Shown: piece after piece, positions 23,567-33,129 of the stretch
Layout: the number at the start of each line of letters is the position of its first letter
Numbering within the stretch: position 1 is the first letter of the stretch
Assembly: GCA_016868295.1 (NCBI GenBank)
Contig: VGHJ01000007.1
Span: 1-64,000 of the forward strand
Source: Betaproteobacteria bacterium
Lineage (GTDB): Bacteria > Pseudomonadota > Gammaproteobacteria > Burkholderiales > Rhodocyclaceae
Direction: 5' to 3'
DNA length: 64,000 bases
The notes under the pieces: generated by a model
Told to the model about the DNA's origin: nothing
The model's input: only the letters and a program-made list of their open reading frames with translations
Database searches by the model: none
Program-made: the position numbers and the translations under genes

Positions 23567-25115
23567 ACCCGGTTCGGCCGCGGAGGCCAAGGCCAAGCCC
23601 GCGCGCGGCGGCAAGAAACTGCCGACCGGCTCGGAGTGGACCTTCGAGGCGCTGGAACGCTACGAGCGCGCCATCGACCGCACGGCCAAGGGGTTCGGCC
23701 TCGACACCTATCCGGTGCAGCTCGAGATCATCACCTCCGAGCAGATGATGGACGCCTATGCCAGCGCCGGCATGCCCACCGGCTACCACCACTGGAGCTA
23801 CGGCAAGCACTTCATCGCCACCGAGAAGCGCTACAAGCGCGGCGAAATGGGCCTCGCCTACGAGATCGTCATCAACTCGAATCCCTGCATCGCCTATCTG
23901 ATGGAGGAGAACACGCTGACCATGCAGGCGCTGGTGATCGCCCACGCCGCCTACGGCCACAACTCCTTCTTCAAGGGCAACCATCTGTTCCGCCAGTGGA
24001 CCGATGCCACCACCATCATCGACTACCTGGTCTTCGCCAAGGAATACCTCGCCGATTGCGAGCGCCGCCACGGCGTCGATGCCGTCGAGGACGTGCTCGA
24101 TTCCTGCCATGCGCTGATGAACGTCGGCGTCGACCGCTACAAGCGCCCGCAGAAGCTCTCGCTGGCCAAGGAGCGTGCACGCCAGAGCGAGCGCGAGGCC
24201 TATCTGCAGTCGCAGGTGAACGAGCTGTGGCGCACCCTGCCGCAGCGCCCGGCCGAACCCGAGCCGGCCGAGGCCGAGCGCTTTCCGCCCGAACCGGAGG
24301 AGAACCTGCTCTACTTCATCGAGAAGTACGCGCCGCTGCTGGAGCCCTGGCAGCGCGAGGTGGTGCGCATCGTACGCAAGATCGGCCAGTATTTCTACCC
24401 GCAGCGCCAGACCAAGGTGATGAACGAGGGCTGGGCCTGCTTCTGGCACTACACCCTGTTGAACGACCTCCACGACCAGCGCAAGCTCTCCGACGGCTTC
24501 ATGATCGAATTCCTGCAGTCGCACACCAACGTCGTGCTGCAGCCGCCGTTCACCAAGCCCTGGTATTACGGCATCAATCCCTACGCCATCGGCTATGGCA
24601 TGATGAATGAGCTGCGCCGCATCGCCGAGACGCCCGACGACGAGGATCGCGCCTGGTTTCCCGACATCGCCGGGCGCGACTGGCGCGAAGTGCTCGACTT
24701 CGCCATGCGCAACTTCAAGGACGAGAGCTTCATCGCCCAATACCTCTCGCCGCGCCTGATGCGCGAGCTGCGCATGTTCGCCGTCACCGACGACGAGAAC
24801 GAATCGGAGCTGCTCGTCTCCGCCATCCACGACGAGGACGGCTACCGCCATCTGCGCCAGGCGCTCGCCGAGCAGTACAACCTATCCAACCACGACCCGG
24901 ACATCCAGGTCTGGTCGGTGCGCACGCGCGGCGATCGCAGCCTCACCTTGCGCCACTTCATGCACCGCGACCGCCCGCTCGGCGACAGCGCCGACGAGAT
25001 GCTGCGCCATGTCGCCCGCCTATGGGGTTTCGACGTCTTCCTGGAAAGCGTGAACGGCGCCGGCGAGGTGACCAAGCAGTATTCCTGCTGCTTCGAGAAG
25101 CGGCACGGCCGGTAG
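23550..25115 (+). CDS. SpoVR family protein
   Basis: MNEGWACFWHYTLLNDLHDQ, PYAIGYGMMNELRRIAE; overlaps yeaH. Confidence 0.92.
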   Translation: MPSPTEPGSAAEAKAKPARGGKKLPTGSEWTFEALERYERAIDRTAKGFGLDTYPVQLEIITSEQMMDAYASAGMPTGYHHWSYGKHFIATEKRYKRGEMGLAYEIVINSNPCIAYLMEENTLTMQALVIAHAAYGHNSFFKGNHLFRQWTDATTIIDYLVFAKEYLADCERRHGVDAVEDVLDSCHALMNVGVDRYKRPQKLSLAKERARQSEREAYLQSQVNELWRTLPQRPAEPEPAEAERFPPEPEENLLYFIEKYAPLLEPWQREVVRIVRKIGQYFYPQRQTKVMNEGWACFWHYTLLNDLHDQRKLSDGFMIEFLQSHTNVVLQPPFTKPWYYGINPYAIGYGMMNELRRIAETPDDEDRAWFPDIAGRDWREVLDFAMRNFKDESFIAQYLSPRLMRELRMFAVTDDENESELLVSAIHDEDGYRHLRQALAEQYNLSNHDPDIQVWSVRTRGDRSLTLRHFMHRDRPLGDSADEMLRHVARLWGFDVFLESVNGAGEVTKQYSCCFEKRHGR

Positions 25116-25121
25116 GCCCTC

Positions 25122-26351
25122 CTACATCGCCTCGTCGAGCAGCTCGATCCAGTGACGCACCGGCACGGCCGCACTTTCGCCCAGATGGGCGATACAGCCG
25201 ATGTTGGCACTGGCAATGGCCGCCGGAGCGCCGGCCGAGAGGCATGCGAGCTTGTTGTCGCGCAGCCTGAGCGAGAGTTCCGGCTGCAGCACGGAGTAGG
25301 TGCCGGCCGAGCCGCAGCAGAGGTGGCCGTCGGCCACCGGCGTCAGCTCGAAGCCTGCTGCCTGGAGGATTTCCTCCACGGCGCCCCGCACCTTGAGGCC
25401 ATGCTGCAATGTGCACGGCGAGTGGAAGGCGATCTTGCGCCGTTCCATGGGGACTGACTTTTCCAGCAGGGCCGCGAGGCCCGTTCTTTCCGCTGCGATC
25501 ACCTCGCCGATGTCGCGTGCGATCAGGGTCACGCGCGCCGCCTTCGCCGCGTAGGCCCGGTCGTGCCCGAGCAGGTGGGCGTACTCGCGCACGTGGGCGC
25601 CGCAGCCCGAGGCGGTGACGATGACCGCTTCCGCCCCGCGCTCGATGTGCGGCCACCAGGCGTCGATGTTGCGCCGGGCGTCGTCGCGCGCGCCCTCGTG
25701 GTCGTCGAGGTGCAGGCGCACGGCGCCGCAGCAGCCCGCACCCTCGGCTTCGATCGTCGCAATGCCCAAGCGGTCGAGCACGCGCGCCGTCGCCGCATTG
25801 ATGTTCGGCGACATGGCGGGCTGCACGCAGCCGGCCAGCATGAGCATCTTGCGCGGGTGGTTGCGCCGTGTCGTGGCGACTGACTTTTGCCGCGGCAGCA
25901 CCTTGGCCTTGAGCGAAGGCGGCAGCAGCGGGCGGAAGAACTGTCCGAGCTTGTAGGCCGGCCCGAACAGCCAGCCGCGCGGCAGGAATTCGCGCAGGGC
26001 GAAGCGCAGGAAGCGCGTCCCGGCCGGACGCGCCACGCGCTCGGCGACCACGGCGCGGCCGATATCGACCAGGCGGTGGTACTCCACCCCCGAGGGGCAG
26101 GTCGTCTCGCAGGAGCGGCAGGTGAGGCAGCGGTCGAGGTGGCGCTGGGTTTTCTCCGTGACCGCGGCGCCCTCGAGAAACTGCTTGATGAGGTAGATGC
26201 GGCCGCGCGGGCCGTCGAGCTCGTCGCCGAGCAGCTGGTAGGTCGGGCAGGTGGCGGTGCAGAAGCCGCAGTGCACGCACTTCCGCAGGATGGCGTCGGC
26301 CGTGTCGCCGTCCGGCGTGCCGCGGATGAAATCGGCGAGGTTCGTCTGCAT
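25122..26351 (-). CDS. glcF: Glycolate oxidase iron-sulfur subunit
   Basis: Two Fe-S clusters CVHCGFCTATCPTYQ and CLTCRSCETTCPSGVEY; CCF-like repeats. Confidence 0.93.
   Translation of the reverse strand: MQTNLADFIRGTPDGDTADAILRKCVHCGFCTATCPTYQLLGDELDGPRGRIYLIKQFLEGAAVTEKTQRHLDRCLTCRSCETTCPSGVEYHRLVDIGRAVVAERVARPAGTRFLRFALREFLPRGWLFGPAYKLGQFFRPLLPPSLKAKVLPRQKSVATTRRNHPRKMLMLAGCVQPAMSPNINAATARVLDRLGIATIEAEGAGCCGAVRLHLDDHEGARDDARRNIDAWWPHIERGAEAVIVTASGCGAHVREYAHLLGHDRAYAAKAARVTLIARDIGEVIAAERTGLAALLEKSVPMERRKIAFHSPCTLQHGLKVRGAVEEILQAAGFELTPVADGHLCCGSAGTYSVLQPELSLRLRDNKLACLSAGAPAAIASANIGCIAHLGESAAVPVRHWIELLDEAM
25452..25461 (-). repeat. AAAGTCAGTC word, exact copy
   Basis: GACTGACTTT on plus; inside glcF. 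Confidence 0.9.
25878..25887 (-). repeat. AAAGTCAGTC word, exact copy
   Basis: GACTGACTTT on plus; inside glcF. Confidence 0.9.
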
Positions 26352-27445
26352 CAGAGCTCCGGATACAGGCGGCCGGGATTGAACAGGCCCTGCGGGTCGA
26401 AGCTGCGCTTGAGGTTCTTGTGGATCGCCATCAGCGGCAGCGGCAGCGGCTGGAAGGCGCCGACGGATTCATTTCCGCCGCGGAACAGCGTGGCGTGGCC
26501 GCCGGCCTGCGACACCGCCGCGCGCACGGTGTCGGCCGGGCCGTCGAAAGTCAGCCAGCGCAAAGCGCCGCCCCACTCGATCAGCGGCGCGCCCGGCAAT
26601 GAGAGCGGCGGCGTCTTCGCCGGCAGCGAGAGGCGCCACAGCGTTCCTGCTCCGGAGAAGAAATCCGTCTGCTGCTCGCGCACGCCGCGCCAGAAGGTTT
26701 CCGCATCGGCGACGCTCTCGCCGCCGATCTTCCCGCGCGCCGCCGCCACCGCGGCGCGCGCGCCGGACAGGCGCACCGTCAGGTGCCCATCGCTCCAGCA
26801 GGTGGCGGAAATCGGCAGCGGCTGGCCGCCCCAGCGGTTCATCGTCTCGATGGCCTTGTCCTGCGGCAGATCGAGTCGCAGCGTGGTTTCCGCCGGCGGC
26901 TTCGGCAGCACTTTCAGCGAAACCTCCAGCAGCAGGCCCAGCGTGCCCAGCGCGCCGGCCATGAGGCGCGAGACGTCGTAGCCGGCGACGTTCTTCATCA
27001 CCTGGCCGCCGAAGTTGAGGATTTCGCCTTTCCCGTCGAGCAGCTTCACGCCGAGGACGAAGTCGCGCACCGAACCGGCCGTGGCGCGACGCGGGCCGGA
27101 AAGCCCCGAAGCAACACAACCGCCGACGGTGGCACCCTCTCCCCCTGTCCCTCTCCCGCTCGCGGGAGAGGGGAGCGAGAAATGCGGCGGCTCGAAGGCG
27201 AGCATCTGGCCCTGCTCGTCGAGCGCCGCTTCGAGTTCCGCCAGCCGCGTGCCGGCGCGCACGGTGACGACCAGCTCGGTCGGCTCGTAGGCGACGATGC
27301 CGGCGTGATTCGTGGTGCCGAGCCGCGCGCCCGCCGGCGCATTGCCGTAGAAATCCTTCGTGCCGCCGCCGCGGATGCAGAGCGGCGCCTTGTCCGCCGC
27401 CGCGGCGAGCACGCGCTCGCGCAGCTGTTCGGTCAGGTCAGTCAT
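26351..27445 (-). CDS. glcE: Glycolate oxidase FAD-binding subunit, containing an in-frame repeat-derived insert
   Basis: IRGGGTKDFYGN, EPPHF...GATVGGCVASGLSGPRRATAGSVRDFVLGVKLLDGKG. Confidence 0.9.
   Translation of the reverse strand: MTDLTEQLRERVLAAAADKAPLCIRGGGTKDFYGNAPAGARLGTTNHAGIVAYEPTELVVTVRAGTRLAELEAALDEQGQMLAFEPPHFSLPSPASGRGTGGEGATVGGCVASGLSGPRRATAGSVRDFVLGVKLLDGKGEILNFGGQVMKNVAGYDVSRLMAGALGTLGLLLEVSLKVLPKPPAETTLRLDLPQDKAIETMNRWGGQPLPISATCWSDGHLTVRLSGARAAVAAARGKIGGESVADAETFWRGVREQQTDFFSGAGTLWRLSLPAKTPPLSLPGAPLIEWGGALRWLTFDGPADTVRAAVSQAGGHATLFRGGNESVGAFQPLPLPLMAIHKNLKRSFDPQGLFNPGRLYPEL
27135..27173. repeat. CT/GA-rich palindromic repeat embedded in the glcE coding sequence
   Basis: CCCTCTCCCCCTGTCCCTCTCCCGCTCGCGGGAGAGGGG; encodes SLPSPASGRGTGGE; same family as 10157, 12856, 18461, 34813. 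Confidence 0.8.
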
Positions 27446-28899
27446 TTCGCAGAACCGGTCAATCGGTATTCGGAGCAGCGGCGCGGCGTCGGCACGGCCT
27501 TGCCCGGGTTGAGCAGGGTGTGTTCGTCGAAGGCCGCCTTGACGCCGTGAAAGGCGGCCAACTCCTCTTTCGAGAACTGCACGCACATCTGGTTCACCTT
27601 CTCGATGCCGACGCCGTGCTCGCCGGTGATGGTGCCGCCGACTTCCACGGAGAGTTCGAGGATCTTGCCGCCGTAGCCGGTGGCGCGCTCGACCTCGCCC
27701 TCGCGGTTGGCGTCGAACATGATGAGCGGGTGCAGGTTGCCGTCGCCGGCGTGGAAGACGTTGGCACAGCGGAGATTGTATTTCTGCGACAGCTCGGCAA
27801 TGCGCGTCAGCACGCGGGCGAGATGCTTCCTCGGAATAGTGCCGTCCATGCAGAGATAATCGGGCGTGATGCGGCCCACCGCCGGAAACGCCGCCTTGCG
27901 CCCGGCCCAGAACTTGAGCCGCTCGGCCTCGTCGCGCGAGACGCGGATCTCGGTGGCGCCGCTCTTCTCCAGCACGGCGCACATGGCGGCGATCTCCTCG
28001 GCCACCTCCTCCGGCGTGCCGTCGGACTCGGACAGCAGGATGGCTTCCGCATTCAGGTCGTAGCCGGCGTGCACGTAGTCCTCGACGGCGGCCGTGGCCG
28101 GCTTGTCCATCATTTCCAGCCCGGCCGGGATGATGCCGGCGGCGATGATGTCGGCCACCGCGTTGCCGGCCTTCACCACGTCGTCGAAGGAAGCCATGAC
28201 CACCTGGGCGAGCTGCGGCTTCGGCGTCAGCTTCACCGTCGCCTCGAGCACGACGCCGAGCATGCCCTCCGAGCCGATCATCAGCGCCAGCAGGTCGTAG
28301 CCGGGCGCATCCAGTCCCTCCGAGCCGATCTCCACCACCGTGCCGTCGATCAGCGCCACGCGCAGGCGCATCACGTTGTGCACGGTGAGGCCGTACTTCA
28401 GGCAGTGCACGCCGCCGGCGTTCTCGGCGACGTTGCCGCCAATGGTGCAGGCGATCTGGCTGGAGGGATCGGGCGCGTAGTAGAGGTTGCAGGGCGCCAC
28501 CGCTTCCGAGATGGCGAGGTTGCGCACGCCCGGCTGCACGCGCGCCGTGCGCGCCACCGGGTCGATGTCGAGGATGCGCATGAACTTCGCCAGCGACAGC
28601 ACGACGCCGTGCTTGACCGGCGTGGCGCCGCCGGAGAGCCCGGTGCCGGCGCCGCGCGCCACCAGCGGCACGCGCAGTTCGTGGCACAGCTTCAGCACGG
28701 CGACGACCTGCTCCTCGGTGGTCGGCAGCGCCACCAAGAGCGGCAGCTGGCGGTAGGCGGTGAGGCCGTCGCACTCGTAGGGGACGAGGTCCTCGCGTTC
28801 GACCAGCAAAGAGTCAGTCGCCAGGATGCGGCGCAGGCCGGCGACGAGCCGCGCGATCTCGGCCTCGCTCAACTGGCGGTGTTCTTCGGGTGAGCCCAT
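27442..28899 (-). CDS. glcD: Glycolate oxidase subunit, FAD-linked
   Basis: GAGTGLSGGATPVKHGVVLSLAKFMRILDIDP, HAGDGNLHPLIMFD, GEHGVG. Confidence 0.95.
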   Translation of the reverse strand: MGSPEEHRQLSEAEIARLVAGLRRILATDSLLVEREDLVPYECDGLTAYRQLPLLVALPTTEEQVVAVLKLCHELRVPLVARGAGTGLSGGATPVKHGVVLSLAKFMRILDIDPVARTARVQPGVRNLAISEAVAPCNLYYAPDPSSQIACTIGGNVAENAGGVHCLKYGLTVHNVMRLRVALIDGTVVEIGSEGLDAPGYDLLALMIGSEGMLGVVLEATVKLTPKPQLAQVVMASFDDVVKAGNAVADIIAAGIIPAGLEMMDKPATAAVEDYVHAGYDLNAEAILLSESDGTPEEVAEEIAAMCAVLEKSGATEIRVSRDEAERLKFWAGRKAAFPAVGRITPDYLCMDGTIPRKHLARVLTRIAELSQKYNLRCANVFHAGDGNLHPLIMFDANREGEVERATGYGGKILELSVEVGGTITGEHGVGIEKVNQMCVQFSKEELAAFHGVKAAFDEHTLLNPGKAVPTPRRCSEYRLTGSAK

Positions 28900-28951
28900 G
28901 GTTCCTCCAGCCGGCTATGGTAGCCGCCGCGCCCCGGCGCGGCCATGCGGG

Positions 28952-30247
28952 TTAACGCGAACTCCCCGCGACGTAGATGGCGCGGAAGTCGTTGACGTTG
29001 GTGCGCGTCGGCCCGGTGAGGACGAGATCGCCGAGCGCGGCGAAAAAGCCGTAGCCGTCGTTGTCGGCCAGGCGCGCCTTGGCGTCGATGCCCGCGGCGC
29101 GGGCGCGCGCCAGGCTGTCGTCGGCCAGGATCGCACCGGCATTGTCCTCGGTGCCGTCGATGCCGTCGGTGTCGGCGGCCAGGGCATGGATGCCCGGCGC
29201 GCCGTCGAGCGCCACCGCCAGCGCCAGCAGGAACTCGGCGTTGCGCCCGCCGCGCCCCTGCCCCCGCACCGTCACCGTCGTCTCGCCGCCGGAGAGCAGC
29301 ACGCAGGGCGGCCGCGCCGGCACGCCGTGCAGTGCGCAGGACTTGGCCAGGCCGGCCATGACTTTCGCCACTTCGCGCGCCTCGCCCTCGATGGCGTCGC
29401 CGAGGACGAGCGGTTCGACCCCGGCGACGCGCGCGGCCTGCGCCGCCGCTTCGAGCGAGGCCTGCGCCGTGGCGATGACGCGCGTCTCGCAGTGTACCAA
29501 ACGCAGGTCGTCCGGCTTCGGCGTCTCGCTGAGGCACGACCGGAGCAGGGCCTCCACCGTCGGCGGCACGGCGATGCGGTACTTCGCCAGGATCGCCAGC
29601 GCATCGGCGCAGGTGGTGGGATCGGCCACGGTGGGACCCGAAGCCACCACGGCCGGGTCGTCGCCCGGCACGTCGGAGATCACCAGGGTCAGCATGCGCG
29701 CCGGATAGGCCGCTGCGGCGAGCCGCCCGCCCTTGATGGCGGAGAGGTGCTTCCTCACGCAGTTCATCTCGTCGATGCCGGCGCCGCTCTTCAGCAGGGC
29801 GCGGTTCACCTGCTGCTTGTCGGCCAGCGTGACGCCCTCGAAGGGCAGGGCCAGCAGGGCCGAGCCGCCGCCGGAGACCAGCACCAGCACGAGGTCGTCG
29901 GAAGTCAGTCCCCGCACGGCGGCGAGGATGCGCCCGGCGGCGGCGCGGCCGGCCTCGTCGGGCACCGGGTGGGCCGCCTCGACCACCTCGATGCGCTCGC
30001 AGGGCAGGCCATGGCCGTAGCGCGTCACCACCAGGCCGGACAGTTCGCCCGGCCAATGGTCTTCGACCGCCCGCGCCATGGCGGCGGCGGCCTTGCCGGC
30101 GCCGACCACCAAGGTGCGCCCCGGCGGCGCAGGCGGCAGGTGGCGCGGCACGCAGGCCGCCGGGTCGGCGGCGGCGACCGCCGCCTCGAACAGGGATTGG
30201 AGAAACCGGGCCGGGGAAGGGGAATGTGCCATCAAGTTTTTGTCCAT
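28952..30247 (-). CDS. Glycerate 2-kinase (MOFRL/GckA-TtuD family)
   Basis: VVGAGKAAAAMARAVEDHW, VLVSGGGSALLALP, LLSGGETTVTVRGQGRGGRNAEFLLALA, DTDGIDGTEDNAGA. Confidence 0.92.
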   Translation of the reverse strand: MDKNLMAHSPSPARFLQSLFEAAVAAADPAACVPRHLPPAPPGRTLVVGAGKAAAAMARAVEDHWPGELSGLVVTRYGHGLPCERIEVVEAAHPVPDEAGRAAAGRILAAVRGLTSDDLVLVLVSGGGSALLALPFEGVTLADKQQVNRALLKSGAGIDEMNCVRKHLSAIKGGRLAAAAYPARMLTLVISDVPGDDPAVVASGPTVADPTTCADALAILAKYRIAVPPTVEALLRSCLSETPKPDDLRLVHCETRVIATAQASLEAAAQAARVAGVEPLVLGDAIEGEAREVAKVMAGLAKSCALHGVPARPPCVLLSGGETTVTVRGQGRGGRNAEFLLALAVALDGAPGIHALAADTDGIDGTEDNAGAILADDSLARARAAGIDAKARLADNDGYGFFAALGDLVLTGPTRTNVNDFRAIYVAGSSR

Positions 30248-30286
30248 TGGGCCGTTGACCAAGAGTACCGCAGCGGAGCGCCGGCC

Positions 30287-30409
30287 ATGAATGCCACGAC
30301 CATCGAACGCCGCCATAATATCCGGCTGCGCGCCTCGGTGCGCGTCTTTCGCGAGCGCAACCCGGCCGGCTCAAACCACCTGCCCCGGCCCGAAGAGATC
30401 GCCGTGTAG
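30287..30409 (+). CDS. Possible 40-aa small protein
   Basis: ATG...TAG ORF MNATTIERRHNIRLRASVRVFRERNPAGSNHLPRPEEIAV in an intergenic gap; no homology evidence available. Confidence 0.3.
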   Translation: MNATTIERRHNIRLRASVRVFRERNPAGSNHLPRPEEIAV

Positions 30410-30503
30410 GACCGATTCCTACATGCAATTCATCGTTCGCCCTATACAGTTCCTTGGGAATTTGCCGTTTAATCAGGCAAACGCGACACGAAAGGACCGG
30501 CAC

Positions 30504-30743
30504 ATGAACCACGAACGACGCAAGAACCACAAGCTGCGCGCCCTCTTCGACGAGGCCTGCCGCCGCGTCGCGCCCTGCTACGACATGCCGGCGCGGGGAC
30601 TGCCGGTGGAGTGGCTGGTGTTCCGCGCGGCGCGCGCCGCCTACCCCCAGTTGTCGACCCTCGACCTGTTCCAGTTTTCCGTGGCCTCGACCCGCATTCA
30701 TCGCAGCCGGCAGGCCGAACTGGCGGGCCATCTGGCCTGCTGA
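30504..30743 (+). CDS. Hypothetical small protein
   Basis: 79-aa ORF with an upstream purine-rich stretch, followed by a clear terminator. Confidence 0.5.
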   Translation: MNHERRKNHKLRALFDEACRRVAPCYDMPARGLPVEWLVFRAARAAYPQLSTLDLFQFSVASTRIHRSRQAELAGHLAC

Positions 30744-30792
30744 AGGGTTTCCTCCTCACCCGCCCATACCCCCCCCTCCTTGGGCGGACTTG

Positions 30793-30826
30793 AGCCGGCG
30801 CTGACCACGCCGGCTTGTTTTTTTTG
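30793..30826 (+). terminator. Rho-independent terminator
   Basis: AGCCGGCG ctgacca CGCCGGCT followed by TGTTTTTTTT. Confidence 0.85.
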
Positions 30827-30853
30827 GCGCGAGGGCGGCATGATGGCGCACTC

Positions 30854-31597
30854 ATGCGCACCGCCCTCCTCGCCGACATCCACAGCAACCTCGAGGCGCT
30901 CGAAGCCTGCCTGGCCCACGCCCGGCGCGAAGGCGTGGATCGCTTTGCCTTTCTCGGCGACCTGCTCGGCTACGGCGCCGACCCCGGCGCCTGCCTGGAG
31001 ATCGTCGCCGGCCTGGTGCAGGAAGGCGCCCTCGCCGTGCGCGGCAACCACGACGAGGCCTGCCTCGGCGGCGTGCTGCCGGAGATGCATTTCATCGCGC
31101 GCGACGCCATCTACTGGACGCGCGAGCGGCTCGGCGAGGCCGAGCGGGCATTCATCGCCGGCCTGCCGCTGACGGTCGGCGAGGCAGACCGGCTTTATGC
31201 GCACGCCAGCGCCGAGCGTCCGCAGGACTGGATCTACGTCGTCGGCACCGAGGAGGCCGCGCGCGCCTTCGCGGCAACGCCGGCGCGCCTGGTGTTCGTC
31301 GGCCACGTGCACCACCCGCTGCTGTACTTCACGACGCCGGCGGGGACGCCGCGCCTGTTCGAACCGATGCCCGGCGTGCCCTTGCCGCTGTCCGACTTCC
31401 GCCGCTGGCTGGTCATCGCCGGCGCCGTCGGCCAGCCGCGCGACGGCAACCCCGCCGCCTGCTACGCCCTGCACGACCACGATGCCGGCACGCTGACGCA
31501 TTTCCGCGTGCCCTACGATGTCGACCAGGCGGCGCGCAAGATCCTCGATGCCGGGCTGCCGGAAAAGCTCGCCTGGCGACTGATCGTGGGGGAATGA
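30854..31597 (+). CDS. Metallophosphoesterase family protein
   Basis: LLADIHSNLEALEACL, LGDLLGYGADP, VRGNHDEA, FVGHVHHP. Confidence 0.88.
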   Translation: MRTALLADIHSNLEALEACLAHARREGVDRFAFLGDLLGYGADPGACLEIVAGLVQEGALAVRGNHDEACLGGVLPEMHFIARDAIYWTRERLGEAERAFIAGLPLTVGEADRLYAHASAERPQDWIYVVGTEEAARAFAATPARLVFVGHVHHPLLYFTTPAGTPRLFEPMPGVPLPLSDFRRWLVIAGAVGQPRDGNPAACYALHDHDAGTLTHFRVPYDVDQAARKILDAGLPEKLAWRLIVGE

Positions 31598-33009
31598 TGC
31601 TGGGCGAAGGCATGCTGGAGGCGGGTACGGCGGTGGGCGGATTCCGCGTGCGCAGCCTGCTGCACGAAGGCGGCATGGCGCTGCTCTACGATGTCGAGCC
31701 CGCCGCCGGCGCGGCGCCTTTCCCGCTCATCCTCAAGGTGCCGCGGCTCGGCTTCGGCAGCCACCCCGGCTGCCTGGTCGGCTTCGAGGTGGAGCAGATG
31801 ATCCTGGCGCGCCTCGTCGGGCCGCACGCGCCGCGCCTGGTCGCCAGCGGCGACGAGGACGGCGCGCCCTGGCTGGTGATGGAGCGCATCGACGGCGGCC
31901 GGCTCGCCGACGTTGCGGCGCACGCCCCGCTCGCGCCCGGCGAGGTCGCCCGCCTGACCGGCACCGTCGCCGCGGCGGTGCACGACCTGCACCGGCAGAA
32001 CGTCATCCACCTCGATCTGAAGCCCGAAAACGTGCTGTTCCGCGCCGACGGCACGGCCGTGCTGGTCGACTACGGCCTGGCGCGCCATGGCGAACTGCCC
32101 GATCTCGTCGAGGAGGAATTCGACCTGCCCGCCGGCACCGGCGCCGCCATTTCGCCCGAGCAACTGGCGGGCATCCGCTCCGACCCGCGCAGCGACCTCT
32201 TCGCCCTCGGCGTCATCGCCTACCGGCTGGCCACGGGCCGGCTGCCGTTCGGCGCGCCGACGACGCGCGGCGCCATGCGGCGGCGGCTCTGGCTCGACCC
32301 GCTGCCGCCGCGCGCCCACGCGCAGGGCCTGCCGCCCTGGCTGCAGGAGATCATCCTGCGCTGCCTGGAAGTGCGGCCGGAGGCACGCCATGCCACGGCG
32401 GCCCAGTTGGCGCACGACCTCGCCCATCCGCAGCAGGTGCCGCTGACCGAGCGCGCCGCGAGGCTGCGTCGCCGCGGTCCGCTCGTGGCGCTGCGCCGCT
32501 GGCTGCGGGCGTTCGGCGCACCGCCCGCGGCGGCGCCCTCGCCCGCGCGGCAGCTCTCGCGCGCGCCGCACGTGCTGGTGGCGGTGGACCTGGCCGACCG
32601 CCGCGAGGCGCTGGCGGAGGCCATGCGCGCCGCCCTGCGCAGGGCGTTGGCCGCAGAGCCCGGCCTGCGCGTGACGCTCGTCGCCGCGTGCCCGCCGCCG
32701 CCCTTCGGCGAGGAGACCGCGCCCGAACTGGCGCACGGCCAGCAGACCGCCGCGCTCATCGCGCTGCGACACTGGGCGCACCCGCTCGGCCTGCCGGCGG
32801 AGAAGCTGCGCATCCATGTCGCGGAGAGCACCGACCCCGCCGGCGCCCTGCTCGACTATGCTGCCGCGCACCATGCCGATCGGATCATCGTCGGCGCGCG
32901 CGGCCACTCCGCCCTGCGCCGCTACCTCGGCAGCGTCTCGGCGCGCGTCGTGGCGGAGGCCGCCTGCAGCGTCACCGTGGTGCGGCCGGCCGGCGAACGA
33001 CCGGATTGA
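31594..33009 (+). CDS. Serine/threonine protein kinase fused to a C-terminal UspA domain
   Basis: HLDLKPENVLF catalytic loop, DYGL; C-terminal RIIVGARGHSALRRYLGSVSARVVAEAACSVTVVRP Usp motif. Confidence 0.88.
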   Translation: MMLGEGMLEAGTAVGGFRVRSLLHEGGMALLYDVEPAAGAAPFPLILKVPRLGFGSHPGCLVGFEVEQMILARLVGPHAPRLVASGDEDGAPWLVMERIDGGRLADVAAHAPLAPGEVARLTGTVAAAVHDLHRQNVIHLDLKPENVLFRADGTAVLVDYGLARHGELPDLVEEEFDLPAGTGAAISPEQLAGIRSDPRSDLFALGVIAYRLATGRLPFGAPTTRGAMRRRLWLDPLPPRAHAQGLPPWLQEIILRCLEVRPEARHATAAQLAHDLAHPQQVPLTERAARLRRRGPLVALRRWLRAFGAPPAAAPSPARQLSRAPHVLVAVDLADRREALAEAMRAALRRALAAEPGLRVTLVAACPPPPFGEETAPELAHGQQTAALIALRHWAHPLGLPAEKLRIHVAESTDPAGALLDYAAAHHADRIIVGARGHSALRRYLGSVSARVVAEAACSVTVVRPAGERPD

Positions 33010-33129
33010 TTAGTCCATTGAATATTTCTATCACGGCATCGAAGCGATGAGTTTGCGGGCGGGCGTGTCTGGTTGTAGAAATAGCGGCCAATAACAAAAA
33101 ACATCCAACGACAAGAAAGAGGAGGAGAC

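Noticed and set aside
20350-25115. prkA-yeaH-spoVR as a novel system
   Set aside because: This three-gene unit is a well-known conserved cluster (E. coli yeaG-yeaH with ycgB); no unusual features seen.
26351-28774. 807-aa minus-strand ORF spanning glcE and glcD
   Set aside because: Its C-terminal part is the true glcE frame; the N-terminal extension is an out-of-frame reading of glcD, not a real fusion.
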